A stretch of DNA of 64,000 nucleotides from Bacillus sp. Marseille-Q1617. GTDB lineage: Bacteria > Bacillota > Bacilli > Bacillales > Bacillaceae_B. The translations under genes and the position numbers were made by a program. The DNA lies in NCBI RefSeq assembly GCF_903645295.1, contig NZ_CAHJXM010000002.1, positions 410,001 to 474,000 on the forward strand. The letters are read 5' to 3'. This document shows, in pieces, positions 28,446 through 37,776 of the stretch. The notes under the pieces are model-generated. The model had not been told where the DNA came from and ran no database searches. It saw nothing but the letters and a program-made list of their open reading frames with translations. Each line of letters begins with the position of its first letter. The stretch's first letter is position 1.

Positions 28446-29822
28446 ATGTACAAAATAGCAGTAGCAGGAACAGGATACGTCGGCTTAGTGGCCGGAGTTT
28501 GTTTTGCTGAAATGGGTCATCTAGTAACTTGTGTGGATATTAATGAAGATAAAGTTGAGTTGATGAAATCTGGAGTATCTCCAATTTATGAAACTGGTGT
28601 AGAAGAGTTAATGAAAAAAAACTATGTTGCCGGAAGAATCGAATATACCACTGATATTAGAGCAGCTTACAAAGATGCGGACGCCATCTTCATCGGTGTT
28701 GGAACACCTGAGCAACCGGATGGCTCTGCTAATCTATCATATATTGCAAAAGTTGCCAGACAAATTGCTGAATCGGTTGAAAAAGATTGCTTAGTTGTTG
28801 TCAAATCAACGGTTCCGGTTGGTACGAATGATAAAGTAGAGCAGTTTATTCAAGATTTTTTAGTTAGAGATGTAAAAGTTGAAGTCGCATCCAATCCAGA
28901 ATTCTTAGCCCAGGGCTCAGCCGTTCGTGATACTTTACACGCTGAGAGAATTATCATTGGAACAGAAAGCAAATGGGCAGAGGATTTATTAATGAATATA
29001 TATGAACCATTCAATCTCCCTATTGTTTCTGTTAATAGAAGATCAGCAGAAATGATTAAGTACGCCTCAAATGACTTCCTTGCTTTAAAGATTTCATACA
29101 TGAATGACATCGCTAACCTTTGTGAATTGGTTGGAGCTGATATTAATGACGTTGCTCGCGGAATGAGTTTTGATGAAAGAATAGGCAGCAAGTTCTTGAA
29201 TGCAGGTATTGGTTTCGGTGGATCTTGTTTCCCTAAGGATACTAAAGCATTGGAATATATAGCTAGACAAAACGGTTACGAATTGAAAACTGTAAAAGCG
29301 GCTATTGATGTTAATAAAGAACAAAAGACGATGTTATATAAAAAGGCGAGTAAAAGGTTGATAACGTTTAACGGATTAAAAGTAGCAGTCCTTGGGTTAA
29401 CGTTTAAACCAGGTACGGATGATCTCAGAGAAGCAGCGTCCCTTGAAAATGTTCCATTACTGCTTGACCAAGGAGCCGACATTTATGCTTATGACCCTGT
29501 TGGGAAAGAAAACTTCTCTAAAGTCCATCCTGAAGGTCAGAATGGCAAAGGTAGAATTACCTATGTAACAAATGTGGAAGAAGCATTAAAAGATGCAAAT
29601 GTTTGTTTCATCTTCACTGAGTGGGGAGAAATCAAAGAAATCACTCCTGAAGCTTATCATATGTTGATGCGAACTCCTTTAGTTTTTGATGGACGGAATC
29701 TTTATAAGGTAGAAGACATGGAAGCAACTAAAGTAGAATACCATTCAATTGGAAGAAGAACAGCCGAAAGAAAAAAGGTGAAGGAGAAATGGGCCAATGA
29801 GTTACAAGAAACCACAATCTGA
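28446..29822 (+). CDS. ugd: UDP-glucose 6-dehydrogenase
   Basis: Oxidises UDP-glucose twice to UDP-glucuronate. N-terminal Rossmann loop GTGYVGLVAGVCFAEMGH, substrate lysine region SNDFLALKISYMND and catalytic Cys261 in GFGGSCFPKD; a second Rossmann domain follows (AVLGLTFKPGTDDLREA near 318). At 458 aa it is full length. It is 21 bases after rfbB and overlaps the next epimerase gene by 26 bases, so product would pass to that enzyme. UDP-glucuronate is also the substrate of the hyaluronan-synthase-like enzyme at 56.9 kb. Confidence 0.96.
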   Translation: MYKIAVAGTGYVGLVAGVCFAEMGHLVTCVDINEDKVELMKSGVSPIYETGVEELMKKNYVAGRIEYTTDIRAAYKDADAIFIGVGTPEQPDGSANLSYIAKVARQIAESVEKDCLVVVKSTVPVGTNDKVEQFIQDFLVRDVKVEVASNPEFLAQGSAVRDTLHAERIIIGTESKWAEDLLMNIYEPFNLPIVSVNRRSAEMIKYASNDFLALKISYMNDIANLCELVGADINDVARGMSFDERIGSKFLNAGIGFGGSCFPKDTKALEYIARQNGYELKTVKAAIDVNKEQKTMLYKKASKRLITFNGLKVAVLGLTFKPGTDDLREAASLENVPLLLDQGADIYAYDPVGKENFSKVHPEGQNGKGRITYVTNVEEALKDANVCFIFTEWGEIKEITPEAYHMLMRTPLVFDGRNLYKVEDMEATKVEYHSIGRRTAERKKVKEKWANELQETTI

Positions 29823-30825
29823 TAAAGTATATTTAGTCACCGGCGCAGCTGGTTTCATTGGATTCTACTTATCTAAGCAACTATTAGAGCAAGGCTGTAA
29901 GGTCGTGGGAGTGGATAATCTAAATGAGTATTATGATGTAAATTTAAAATATGCTCGTTTAGATCAGTTGAAACCATATGAGAACTTTACATTCCTTAAA
30001 AATGATATCTCTGATAAATCAGGGGTTGACGACATTTTTAAAAAGTACAAACCTAAAATAGTAGTGAATCTGGCGGCACAAGCAGGAGTTCGTTATTCAA
30101 TAGAGAATCCCGATGTATATATGCAGAGTAATGTGATAGGGTTCTATAACATTCTTGAAGCATGCAGACACAATCCTGTAGATCATTTAATCTATGCCTC
30201 ATCAAGCTCAGTATACGGTGCCAACAAGAAAGTACCTTTCGAGGAAACGGACTTCGTGGATAACCCTGTTTCTCTTTATGCTTCAACTAAGAAGTCAAAC
30301 GAACTAATGGCACATACCTATAGCCATCTTTATAAAATCCCTGCTACTGGCCTGCGTTTCTTTACGGTTTACGGTCCTATGGGAAGACCTGATATGGCTT
30401 ACTTCGGATTTACAGATAAGTACTTTGCCGGCGAGCCTATCAAGATCTTTAATAATGGTGATTTTGAAAATGACTTGTATCGTGACTTTACCTATATTGA
30501 TGACATTGTAACGGGAATAGAGAGACTAATCACAACACCTCCAGTGGAGGAAGGAGTTCCTCATAAGGTTTATAACATCGGAAAAAACAGCCCTGAGAAA
30601 TTGATGACATTTATTCAAACTTTAGAAAAGGCATTGGGTAATGCATTAGGTAGGGAAGTAAAGTTTGAAAAAGTATTTGAACCTATTAAACCCGGGGATG
30701 TACCAGCGACTTATGCTTCTACTGACAGATTGCAAAAAGCTGTTGGGTTTAAGCCTGAGACTTCAATTGAGGAAGGGTTAGGGAAGTTTGCTGAGTGGTA
30801 TGTGGGTTATTTTAGGAAGAAATAA
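29797..30825 (+). CDS. UDP-glucuronate 4-epimerase-like NAD-dependent epimerase (CapI type)
   Basis: Extended short-chain dehydrogenase of 342 aa. GAAGFIGFYLSKQL binds NAD; VVNLAAQAGVRYSIENPDVY near residue 88 is typical of UDP-glucuronate/galacturonate epimerases; SSSSVYGANKKVPF and catalytic YASTKKSNE follow, then GLRFFTVYGPMGRPDMA. It probably makes UDP-galacturonate from the Ugd product. AAGGAGA lies about ten bases before the ATG. Last gene of the operon, with a strong terminator. Confidence 0.92.
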   Translation: MSYKKPQSDKVYLVTGAAGFIGFYLSKQLLEQGCKVVGVDNLNEYYDVNLKYARLDQLKPYENFTFLKNDISDKSGVDDIFKKYKPKIVVNLAAQAGVRYSIENPDVYMQSNVIGFYNILEACRHNPVDHLIYASSSSVYGANKKVPFEETDFVDNPVSLYASTKKSNELMAHTYSHLYKIPATGLRFFTVYGPMGRPDMAYFGFTDKYFAGEPIKIFNNGDFENDLYRDFTYIDDIVTGIERLITTPPVEEGVPHKVYNIGKNSPEKLMTFIQTLEKALGNALGREVKFEKVFEPIKPGDVPATYASTDRLQKAVGFKPETSIEEGLGKFAEWYVGYFRKK

Positions 30826-30829
30826 TTAA

Positions 30830-30863
30830 AAAAGCCGCCAAAGGGTTATCTTTGGCGGCTTTT
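30830..30863. terminator. Terminator of the exopolysaccharide operon (bidirectional)
   Basis: Perfect 14-base stem AAAAGCCGCCAAAG/CTTTGGCGGCTTTT with a six-base loop and flanking A and T runs, so it can also end the convergent membrane-protein gene. Confidence 0.93.
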
Positions 30864-30900
30864 GTACATGCCAAGGGTTTTACCACCCTCAGTAGCCTTT

Positions 30901-32382
30901 TTACCCTGAAAGATTTGATTTACCCTTATGATTAACATAAAATATTTTTAAATATCCCATACAACTCATCATGATGATTAAAGGAGTCAAACTAACCAAA
31001 TACCTTGAACGCGTTTCCCAAATGATGAAGAAAAGAAAAAACCCAATGAGCGATAACATGGAAAAGGTAGTAAAGGAATTCTTGTTCTTTAATCTTAAAG
31101 AAAACAGCAATCCGATCAGCAACATGAGATGCTGGACCCGTGCATACCCTTGGACCAAGTGACCAGGCGTTTGAGTAGTCAATTGGGTAAAGTTTTCTGG
31201 ATGTTCAGGTATCCTCCTCAATTTATTTAAGGAGTAATAGGTTCCATCTGTCCATGTATGGCCAATCTTCTCTATGTTAAATGAAATATTCCCCAATATT
31301 CCCTTTTCGGAAATTCGGTTTTTCAGTTCTTGATAGTGGATTTGAGTGACCACTTCTCTTGGATACTTCGTTAATAGATCTTTCGTCCACACGACATCAT
31401 CCTGAGAATACTTCCCGAACTTATTTTTGTTTTGCCCCATCACAATCCAATGGGTAACCGGCATACTTTTTTGTTCGACAGCTGCCTTATCCAAAATCTC
31501 GAATTGATAAATGGAGCTGTTAAATAACGACTTAACAATTAATAGAATGATGAATGGTATGATGAAATATAATTTTTTCCATTTTTTTTGGTTTAAAAAA
31601 AGTACGATGCTGAAGGCAATCAAAAAGATCACAACTGATCCTTTTAATAGCATCCCAAATGAAAATAGGATGGATGCTGCAATGACTATTAAAACATGAC
31701 TCCTGAATTCCCCGTTCTTATTCACTAAAATATGCAAGGGCAGGAGCAGGAAGATGAGTGAAATAGTATCAGTATATACGATAGGTGCAAAAAAGATATA
31801 GGGAAAGAAAAGTATGCTGACTAGTAAACTTGCTATTCCAACAGCTGCTCCTGCCACCTTTGCAGCAATTCGATAAATTAAGTACTGGCTTATGGTAATG
31901 ACAATGACATTAAAGACTTGAAAATTGATAAGATCAGGTGAAGAAATTTTTCCAATCAATGCAAGTATACAAACCAGTAAGATATTATTTGGATAAATGG
32001 TGAAATACTCACCTATTTCTCCGCTCTCCACAAAAAGCTTTGCGCTATATATTACGGCTCCGAAGTCCCAGGAAGGGGTGACGGACAACTCCCGTATAGT
32101 AATTGTTTGTAAAAGCAAACTCAATCCCAACAAGATGAAAACGGTATAGAATTTAGGGGTTTTTTCCAGAAGCCTAATTAAGTTCTTTCTGAGTAAAAAC
32201 ATCATGGCTGAAAGTGATACTGCAAGAATTAATGTTATTACATTAAAGTATTGGGGTGTTTCCAGACTGATTGTACTATATCCTCTGCTCATAAAGATGT
32301 TAAGACCGACTAGAAATAAAATCAGTGCAAAGAATAAGATGTAAATAAATCTATGTAAAAAATGAAAGAATTGCCCTCCCAT
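30901..32382 (-). CDS. GT-C type membrane glycosyltransferase-like protein
   Basis: Polytopic protein of 493 aa with about 12 hydrophobic segments. An early loop after the second or third segment has SVTPSWDFGAVIYSAKLF, matching the Asp-containing first loop of GT-C enzymes that use polyprenyl-phosphate sugars. It is divergent from gtrA and gtrB, a set that together resembles three-component glycosylation systems (GtrA flippase, GtrB lipid-sugar synthase, serotype-specific GT-C transferase) and B. subtilis CsbB-YfhO. The acceptor is unknown. GGAGG precedes the ATG. Confidence 0.75.
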   Translation of the reverse strand: MGGQFFHFLHRFIYILFFALILFLVGLNIFMSRGYSTISLETPQYFNVITLILAVSLSAMMFLLRKNLIRLLEKTPKFYTVFILLGLSLLLQTITIRELSVTPSWDFGAVIYSAKLFVESGEIGEYFTIYPNNILLVCILALIGKISSPDLINFQVFNVIVITISQYLIYRIAAKVAGAAVGIASLLVSILFFPYIFFAPIVYTDTISLIFLLLPLHILVNKNGEFRSHVLIVIAASILFSFGMLLKGSVVIFLIAFSIVLFLNQKKWKKLYFIIPFIILLIVKSLFNSSIYQFEILDKAAVEQKSMPVTHWIVMGQNKNKFGKYSQDDVVWTKDLLTKYPREVVTQIHYQELKNRISEKGILGNISFNIEKIGHTWTDGTYYSLNKLRRIPEHPENFTQLTTQTPGHLVQGYARVQHLMLLIGLLFSLRLKNKNSFTTFSMLSLIGFFLFFIIWETRSRYLVSLTPLIIMMSCMGYLKIFYVNHKGKSNLSG

Positions 32383-32785
32383 ATTGTTCCTCCTTCTCGT
32401 AATGAATCCTAATAAATTTACCTTTAGTATTTATTTGAAACAAGTGGCAGTATATAGTAGATTACCATCTTATGTTAATTTGGTAAATAAATCTTATTAA
32501 AAAAGGGATAAATTTTTACTATTTATTTCTGGTTTTACCATACCGCATAAGCTTTTTTTACTACGTATGGTATTGAAATATATTGGAAATTCTGCTACCT
32601 TTAACCAAGTACTCTCTTTAATTCCAAATGTAGAATGTAATGGAATGTTGTATTGCTAATTTATAGTTTTTAAAGCGCGATAGTATTTTATATTTATAGG
32701 GGAAAATGACTGTTAAATGAATCATCGGAGACTGCTTGAGTTTAATAGTATCATTTGAATGTGCGTCAGAAAGGATAAAACATAT
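32383..32785. other. Divergent intergenic region of the Gtr-like genes
   Basis: About 400 AT-rich bases between the GT-C gene and gtrA. It holds an inverted repeat TACCATAC (32536-32543) and GTATGGTA (32565-32572) around an AT-rich loop. No coding frame or clear promoter was found by eye. Confidence 0.4.
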
Positions 32786-33157
32786 ATGAAAATGTTCCTC
32801 AAGTTCGGAACAGTAGGGTTCTTCAATACGCTTATTACCTTAGGGAGTTACACTCTCTTTATTTATATAGGAATAAATTATTTGGCAGCTAATGTTTTGG
32901 GATACTTCTTAGGGGTTTTAAACAGCTATTACTGGAATAAGAAATGGGTTTTTCGGGATCGAACGAAGAAGGCAAGTGTATTCTTTAAATTTATCACAGT
33001 TAATATACTAACTCTCACTTTCAACACGTTCACCCTATACATTCTGGTAGATCAGCTTGGTTTTCATCCTGTGATTGCCAATGTTTTTGCGGTTGGTGCT
33101 GGTTTAGCCCTGAACTATATCATGAATGTTAAATGGACATTCAACCAACCATCATAA
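32786..33157 (+). CDS. GtrA-family membrane protein
   Basis: Protein of 123 aa with four membrane segments and the family signatures FLKFGTVGFFNTLI at the start and YYWNKKWVFRD near residue 58. GtrA proteins are thought to flip polyprenyl-phosphate-linked sugars. The ATG at 32786 has AAAGGA ten bases upstream; the frame is open nine codons more. The stop is 34 bases before gtrB. Confidence 0.9.
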   Translation: MKMFLKFGTVGFFNTLITLGSYTLFIYIGINYLAANVLGYFLGVLNSYYWNKKWVFRDRTKKASVFFKFITVNILTLTFNTFTLYILVDQLGFHPVIANVFAVGAGLALNYIMNVKWTFNQPS

Positions 33158-33191
33158 ATTTACACGAGAAATATTCTTATTGGAGGAAAAA

Positions 33192-34160
33192 ATGAAAGAG
33201 TTAATATCGATTGTCATCCCTATGTATTATGAAGAAGAAGTGGCACAAGAGTGTTATGACAGGCTGAAAAGTGTGATGGAGGATAATAAAATAAGATATG
33301 AATTCATTTTCGTGAATGATGGCAGTACGGATAAGACGTTAGATATCTTAACGGAAATCGCTGATCGTGATAGTCAAGCGAAAATAGTGAATTTTGCCCG
33401 GAACTTTGGTCATCAAACCGCCGTTACAGCGGGGGTGGATTTTGCTGCTGGGGATGCGATCGTTATAATTGATGCAGATCTTCAGGACCCTCCAGAAATG
33501 ATTCCCGCTCTCATTTCCAAGTGGAAAGAGGGCTATGAGATTGTTTATGCAAAACGGAAGAAACGCTCCGGAGAAACGAAATTCAAACTTCTCACCGCTA
33601 AGTATTTCTATAAATTTCTTAACTATATGTCAGATATAGACATACCGAAGGATACAGGTGATTTTCGGATTATTGACCGAAAAGCAGCGGATGTTTTTAA
33701 AAGCATGACCGAGCGTAATCGTTTTGTCAGAGGAATGTTTTCCTGGGTAGGGTTCAATCAAACCTTCATTGAGTATGAAAGAGATGAACGATTTGCGGGA
33801 GAGACGAAATACCCGCTGAAGAAAATGATCAAATTTGCTTCAGACGGCATCATTGCTTTTTCAACCAAGCCCCTAAAATTAGTCATGACTTTGGGCTTCT
33901 TTTCGGTTTTGGTCTCCTTTTTAGTTCTTATATATGCCATTTCAATCAAACTATTTGGACGTGAAGTGGAAACGGGGTGGGCCTCCATAATGGTGGCCAT
34001 TACATTCTTTAGTGGAGTTCAATTGCTGGGTATGGGCATAGTCGGTGAATACATCGCGAGAATATACGATGAAAGTAAAAACCGGCCTATTTATATAGTG
34101 AAAGATACTGTTAATATTAAGGAAGCATCTCACAGTAGTAGACGAAAAGATGTAATTTGA
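33192..34160 (+). CDS. GtrB/CsbB-like polyprenyl-phosphate glycosyltransferase
   Basis: GT2 enzyme of 322 aa that would load a sugar from a UDP-donor onto polyprenyl phosphate. SIVIPMYYEEEVAQECY starts the GT-A domain; FVNDGSTDKT near residue 40, IDADLQDPPEM near 93, and ERNRFVRGMFSWVGF near 175 are family hallmarks. Two C-terminal membrane segments (about 232-255 and 265-290) anchor it. GGAGG precedes the ATG at 33192. A deleted copy of this gene lies at 39718-39852. Confidence 0.92.
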   Translation: MKELISIVIPMYYEEEVAQECYDRLKSVMEDNKIRYEFIFVNDGSTDKTLDILTEIADRDSQAKIVNFARNFGHQTAVTAGVDFAAGDAIVIIDADLQDPPEMIPALISKWKEGYEIVYAKRKKRSGETKFKLLTAKYFYKFLNYMSDIDIPKDTGDFRIIDRKAADVFKSMTERNRFVRGMFSWVGFNQTFIEYERDERFAGETKYPLKKMIKFASDGIIAFSTKPLKLVMTLGFFSVLVSFLVLIYAISIKLFGREVETGWASIMVAITFFSGVQLLGMGIVGEYIARIYDESKNRPIYIVKDTVNIKEASHSSRRKDVI

Positions 34161-34236
34161 TTTCGTCAGTGATTCGTAATAAATCAAATGAAAAAATTAA
34201 AGAATTGAGGCTGGGACGTAGGTGTTTTAGTCAAAG

Positions 34237-34286
34237 AAAAACCCGAACTAATTTGCATTCTTCGAGGCAAATTAGTTCGGGTTTTT
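34237..34286. terminator. Strong terminator after gtrB
   Basis: Perfect 20-base stem (34237-34256 with 34267-34286), ten-base loop, A run on the left and T run on the right, so it can work in both directions. It is preceded by GAGGCTGGGAC, a motif I recall before similar hairpins in other Bacillales. Confidence 0.92.
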
Positions 34287-34321
34287 AAATTTTTCAAAAG
34301 TACATTTAGATTTAGCTTTTA

Positions 34322-34453
34322 CCAGCGGTTGATTGGAGTGCAAGACGAAGACTCCTGCGGGAAGAGTAGCTTATGTGAGACCCCGCAGCTTGCCGAGGAG
34401 GCTCACGGGCTACCCGCGGAAAGCGAAGTCTTGCACGGAAATCAATAGCGGTA
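34322..34453. repeat. GC-rich palindromic element, copy 2
   Basis: Same element as at 5833-5965, inverted. The outer arms are GTGCAAGAC (34338-34346) and GTCTTGCAC (34428-34436). Internal blocks such as GACTCCTGCGGG, GTGAGACCCCGCAG, CCGAGGAGGCTCAC and CCGCGGAAAGCGAAGTC are shared with copy 1. Confidence 0.8.
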
Positions 34454-34514
34454 TTAAGAGACTATACTGAAATTGTTCATACGATGGTTTATTAGTTTTG
34501 TCCAGATTTTGATA

Positions 34515-36695
34515 TTATTTATGAAAATGATTTAAAACGTTCTTAACGATTTGCGAGATATCTTTATCGCTTTCAAGAGTCCCGGTAAATGTAAGGGAAC
34601 CGACTGAATACACTCCGCCTCCGTAAGGGGTATCGTAGTAAATCATATCAGAACCGCCTTGATTGGGATTCTGTCCCTTTGCAAGACGAACGAAATTCTT
34701 CGGTGTGTGAGGGGTGATCTTATCAGTCTCACCGCCTGCAGCACCACGTCCGTTTACTCCTGTTTCTCCGATTAACTCTCCAGTTTTCAACCCTGTATTT
34801 TTGAAAATCCAATGATCAGGTCTTTCCACCTTATAAGGAGTGTATGTCCCGTAACCTAGATAATTATAGGCTACTCCCAGGTGTTTTGACTCAGGTCTAG
34901 ATAAGTCCCTCCACAGGCCGCCTTTTTCGTTTGTTAAGGTATGGTAGCCTTTATCTTTGCGTACTTCCATCTGATCCCCTTTTACAGCCACTTTCCAATA
35001 GATGCTGTTAGCTGAAAGATTAAGGACGTTTCCGCCTTTATTCAAAAAGGATTCAAACCCATTGTACATTTCCGTGGTCCAATATTCACTATGTGAGTTT
35101 AATGCTAACGTTTCATATTGCTGCAGAATCCCCGGTTGATGATGTAAATCATATTCAGATATTACATCATAGGAATATCCGTTTTTCTCCAGCCAGGATA
35201 GTAAGAACTTCTCTGCGAAAGGCAGATGAATACTGTCTTCGTAAGGGTTAATTCGTGGGTTTGGTCTCTGGAAGTTTAAGATTTGAGCATATTTGCGATT
35301 TGTACCATCGTTTATCTTGTAACCATAGAAAGAACCGCCGCCCCATAGATTATAAGATTCCCAGGTAAAGTTATTTGCGAGTACAGCAATTTTTGGTTTC
35401 GTGCTGCTTGAATTCTTTATTGTAAACATTATGTAGAATTCTTCGCCGCTCTGGTCATAAACCCTGGCACCGTAAAGGCCGCTCTTCCAATCAGAAGGAA
35501 CTTGAAAAGAATAGCTGGTTGCCCATCTGGCTCCGTATTTATATGAATATTTTCGATAGTTTTGCTTTGTTCCTTTGAGTTCAACCTTCTCGAAAACGAC
35601 GGAGTCTTCTTTTCCGAATCTCCTCACTTCTAAAGAGAAAGTGGGTTGAAGTGTATGAACCTTAAAATCAATTGTCTGACCGGGGCTATAGCTTGGTTTA
35701 TCTGTATAACCTTCAATCGTATGGTTATTCTCAATGATCAATGCATCCGAATAATCATTTAATATTTCCTCTTGAACAGACCCAGGGCCACCTAAAAGAA
35801 TATAATTTTTAATATTCTTTTCCTCAATGATTTTCTTCGTATCAACAGGCATGCTATCTGCCCTTGTAAGAAGAATGGGATTATTTTCTTTCGCTGCTAA
35901 GACGGATCCAGTGAGGGCATCAGCAAATGACAGACCCGTTGCGACAAAGGCTTCATCAGTTGGAAGATTCTTCTGTCTAATCAGATTTGCTGCTACAGCG
36001 TAACGGTCTGACCCTCCAATTCGTTCTGGATTGGGCAGCTTCCCGGCCACTTCTTTTCCAACGCTTCCTTCTCCTCCCATGATGATCGTAGAGGTGAATT
36101 TTTTGTTTTTCAGAAACTGTGAAACAGATGCTGGAATATCGCTTTTTCGAGTAAGCAGAATAGGGTAACTATTTCTAGCGGCATAAGGTGCTACCGACAG
36201 GGCATCTGCAAACGTCATCCCCGTGGCGATAACGGCTGTATCTTTTATATGAAGGTTATTTGCGACATTGGCAGATACATCATACCTGTCTTTCCCGCCA
36301 ATTCTATGAATATCTCTAATTCCTATCTTATTTAAGTCCTCGACAACCTTCTGGGAGACACTTGCGGGTCCTCCAACAAGTACAACCTTTGAAGATTTTA
36401 AGCGGATGAGTTCATCCTTTGTAGTACTGGTTAAAGAATTGGCATGTGTAAGCAAGATTGGTGCATCGTCTTGGTAAGCTAATGGAGTAGCCGATAAAGC
36501 ATCGGCGAAAGCAAGGTAGTTTACTAAATAGACAGTTTGAGATTCTGCCCATCCTTTCTGTGAAACGTTCACAGCAACTTCAAACCGGTCTTTGCCGCCA
36601 AGTCTTTCCACCTCATTCTTCTGTGCACTCGCTTCTGATCCCAAAGTCAGTAAAAACAGCAGTAGAAACAAAATCTTTACCTTTTTCAACTTCAT
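34515..36695 (-). CDS. Secreted CWB2-repeat protein with dimethylformamidase-like C-terminal domain
   Basis: Exported surface protein of 726 aa. Signal peptide 1-25 (cleavage near ASA-Q). Three cell-wall-binding repeats of the CWB2 type follow at about 28-118, 120-212 and 215-308, each with a start like RLGGKDRFEVAVNVS or RIGGSDRYAVAANL and a distal ILLGGPGSV. A beta-rich segment spans 320-415. Residues about 415-726 resemble the large-subunit C-terminal domain of N,N-dimethylformamidase (NFTWESYNLWGG, HSEYWTTEMYNGFESFLNKGGNVLNLSAN). Enzyme activity is unproven. The ATG has GGGGG directly upstream, tighter than usual. Confidence 0.8.
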   Translation of the reverse strand: MKLKKVKILFLLLFLLTLGSEASAQKNEVERLGGKDRFEVAVNVSQKGWAESQTVYLVNYLAFADALSATPLAYQDDAPILLTHANSLTSTTKDELIRLKSSKVVLVGGPASVSQKVVEDLNKIGIRDIHRIGGKDRYDVSANVANNLHIKDTAVIATGMTFADALSVAPYAARNSYPILLTRKSDIPASVSQFLKNKKFTSTIIMGGEGSVGKEVAGKLPNPERIGGSDRYAVAANLIRQKNLPTDEAFVATGLSFADALTGSVLAAKENNPILLTRADSMPVDTKKIIEEKNIKNYILLGGPGSVQEEILNDYSDALIIENNHTIEGYTDKPSYSPGQTIDFKVHTLQPTFSLEVRRFGKEDSVVFEKVELKGTKQNYRKYSYKYGARWATSYSFQVPSDWKSGLYGARVYDQSGEEFYIMFTIKNSSSTKPKIAVLANNFTWESYNLWGGGSFYGYKINDGTNRKYAQILNFQRPNPRINPYEDSIHLPFAEKFLLSWLEKNGYSYDVISEYDLHHQPGILQQYETLALNSHSEYWTTEMYNGFESFLNKGGNVLNLSANSIYWKVAVKGDQMEVRKDKGYHTLTNEKGGLWRDLSRPESKHLGVAYNYLGYGTYTPYKVERPDHWIFKNTGLKTGELIGETGVNGRGAAGGETDKITPHTPKNFVRLAKGQNPNQGGSDMIYYDTPYGGGVYSVGSLTFTGTLESDKDISQIVKNVLNHFHK

Positions 36696-36933
36696 CCCCC
36701 TAATAAATGTAAAAATAGCAATCTAGTATCTAATAATACCATAATAATTCCATATAAAGTAATAAAAATGAGATGTTTTACTTAGTTTATTTATAGTGTG
36801 GAAGGGGTATATGGATGGAGTTTTTGGGGGTGTCAAGGCCCACTACCTATTATGCATAAAATCCTTTATTAATTTAATTGGCACGGAGGGGAGTTTATTC
36901 TCCTTTTGTTAAATTTACACTAGAGGTGGTTTT

Positions 36934-37107
36934 GTGTTTAAAAAATACATGCGTTTCAATGTGAAAATTCTTCCGATGTATATTGTACTGTCATTCCTAT
37001 TACTTGTAGCGATTTTTCTCGGAGAAGACGGAGGAGAATATATCAACGAGGTTTCGACAGCAATATTTCAATTGGTGATACTTGCTCTAATTCCAAATAT
37101 TATTTAG
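36934..37107 (+). CDS. Small membrane protein (57 aa)
   Basis: GTG start with AGAGGTGG seven bases upstream. The product begins MFKKYMRFNVKILP, has a hydrophobic segment (about 14-30), an acidic turn GEDGGEY and a second hydrophobic stretch (about 40-56), so a two-helix membrane hairpin is likely. I recognise no family. Lone gene in a decayed intergenic region, so it could be a chance frame. Confidence 0.4.
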   Translation: MFKKYMRFNVKILPMYIVLSFLLLVAIFLGEDGGEYINEVSTAIFQLVILALIPNII

Positions 37108-37415
37108 ATGAGTATGAATAGAAAAGAACCGGGGAATTTTTTGGGTTTTTTAGGGGTGATTCCTTACCGGTTCCGTTTGTGTTGATTGCTGTTATTATGA
37201 GGGTGGTATATGTTTAGTGGGGGAGGACAATGTATCTGTCTTTTTCAGTTAGTTGCTTTTCTCATTAAAGTAAAAAAAGAAATAACCATGTTTGGTATAT
37301 TACGGATGTTAGAGAACCGTGAGAGAGTAACCAAGGGAGATTCATTAATGAGCTGGGGGAATTCTTAGTTTGCGTAATGGACTCTTAAGAATATTTAATT
37401 CTTAATAAAGAATAA
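37108..37415. other. Intergenic stretch without recognised genes
   Basis: Holds an imperfect inverted repeat (GAACCGG 37126-37132, CCGGTTC 37167-37173) that could end the small gene upstream. Otherwise nothing recognised. Confidence 0.4.
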
Positions 37416-37447
37416 ACGAGCTGATAATGAATTCATAATCAGCTCGT
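37416..37447 (-). terminator. Terminator of the DUF2628-like gene (minus strand)
   Basis: Ten-base stem ACGAGCTGAT (37416-37425) with ATCAGCTCGT (37438-37447); a T-rich tract follows on the minus strand. Confidence 0.75.
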
Positions 37448-37452
37448 GCTTC

Positions 37453-37776
37453 TTAAACTGCTTTGGAAACAGGGGAGATGATGCCTCTTGATTCAAGTTC
37501 TGATTGTGTTTGCTCATCAGCTGGGCGGTATCCTTTTTCAAGTAGATCTTTAATGAAAATCTTATTATAAACAAAAGAAAATATAATACCGGGAATCCAA
37601 GCTCCAAACCCAAGAGTGAATGCTCCAACTGCAAAAGCCGTGATAAACATGATTGCAGCCCACTTTAAATCACCTCTTATAAGTGCTGGGAAAAACCCAA
37701 AAAAGAATGTTGTCCAGCTGAAGCCCACTTTCACCTCTTTAGTTACACCTGCATCGTTACGTAATCTTGCTTTCAT
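37453..37776 (-). CDS. DUF2628/HrgC-like small membrane protein
   Basis: Protein of 107 aa. FSWTTFFFGFFPALIRGDLKWA near residue 19 is the hallmark of this family; two or three membrane segments lie at about 22-36, 40-58 and 60-75, and a polar tail follows. Function unknown. AAAGGAG sits seven bases before the ATG. Single gene. Confidence 0.8.
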   Translation of the reverse strand: MKARLRNDAGVTKEVKVGFSWTTFFFGFFPALIRGDLKWAAIMFITAFAVGAFTLGFGAWIPGIIFSFVYNKIFIKDLLEKGYRPADEQTQSELESRGIISPVSKAV

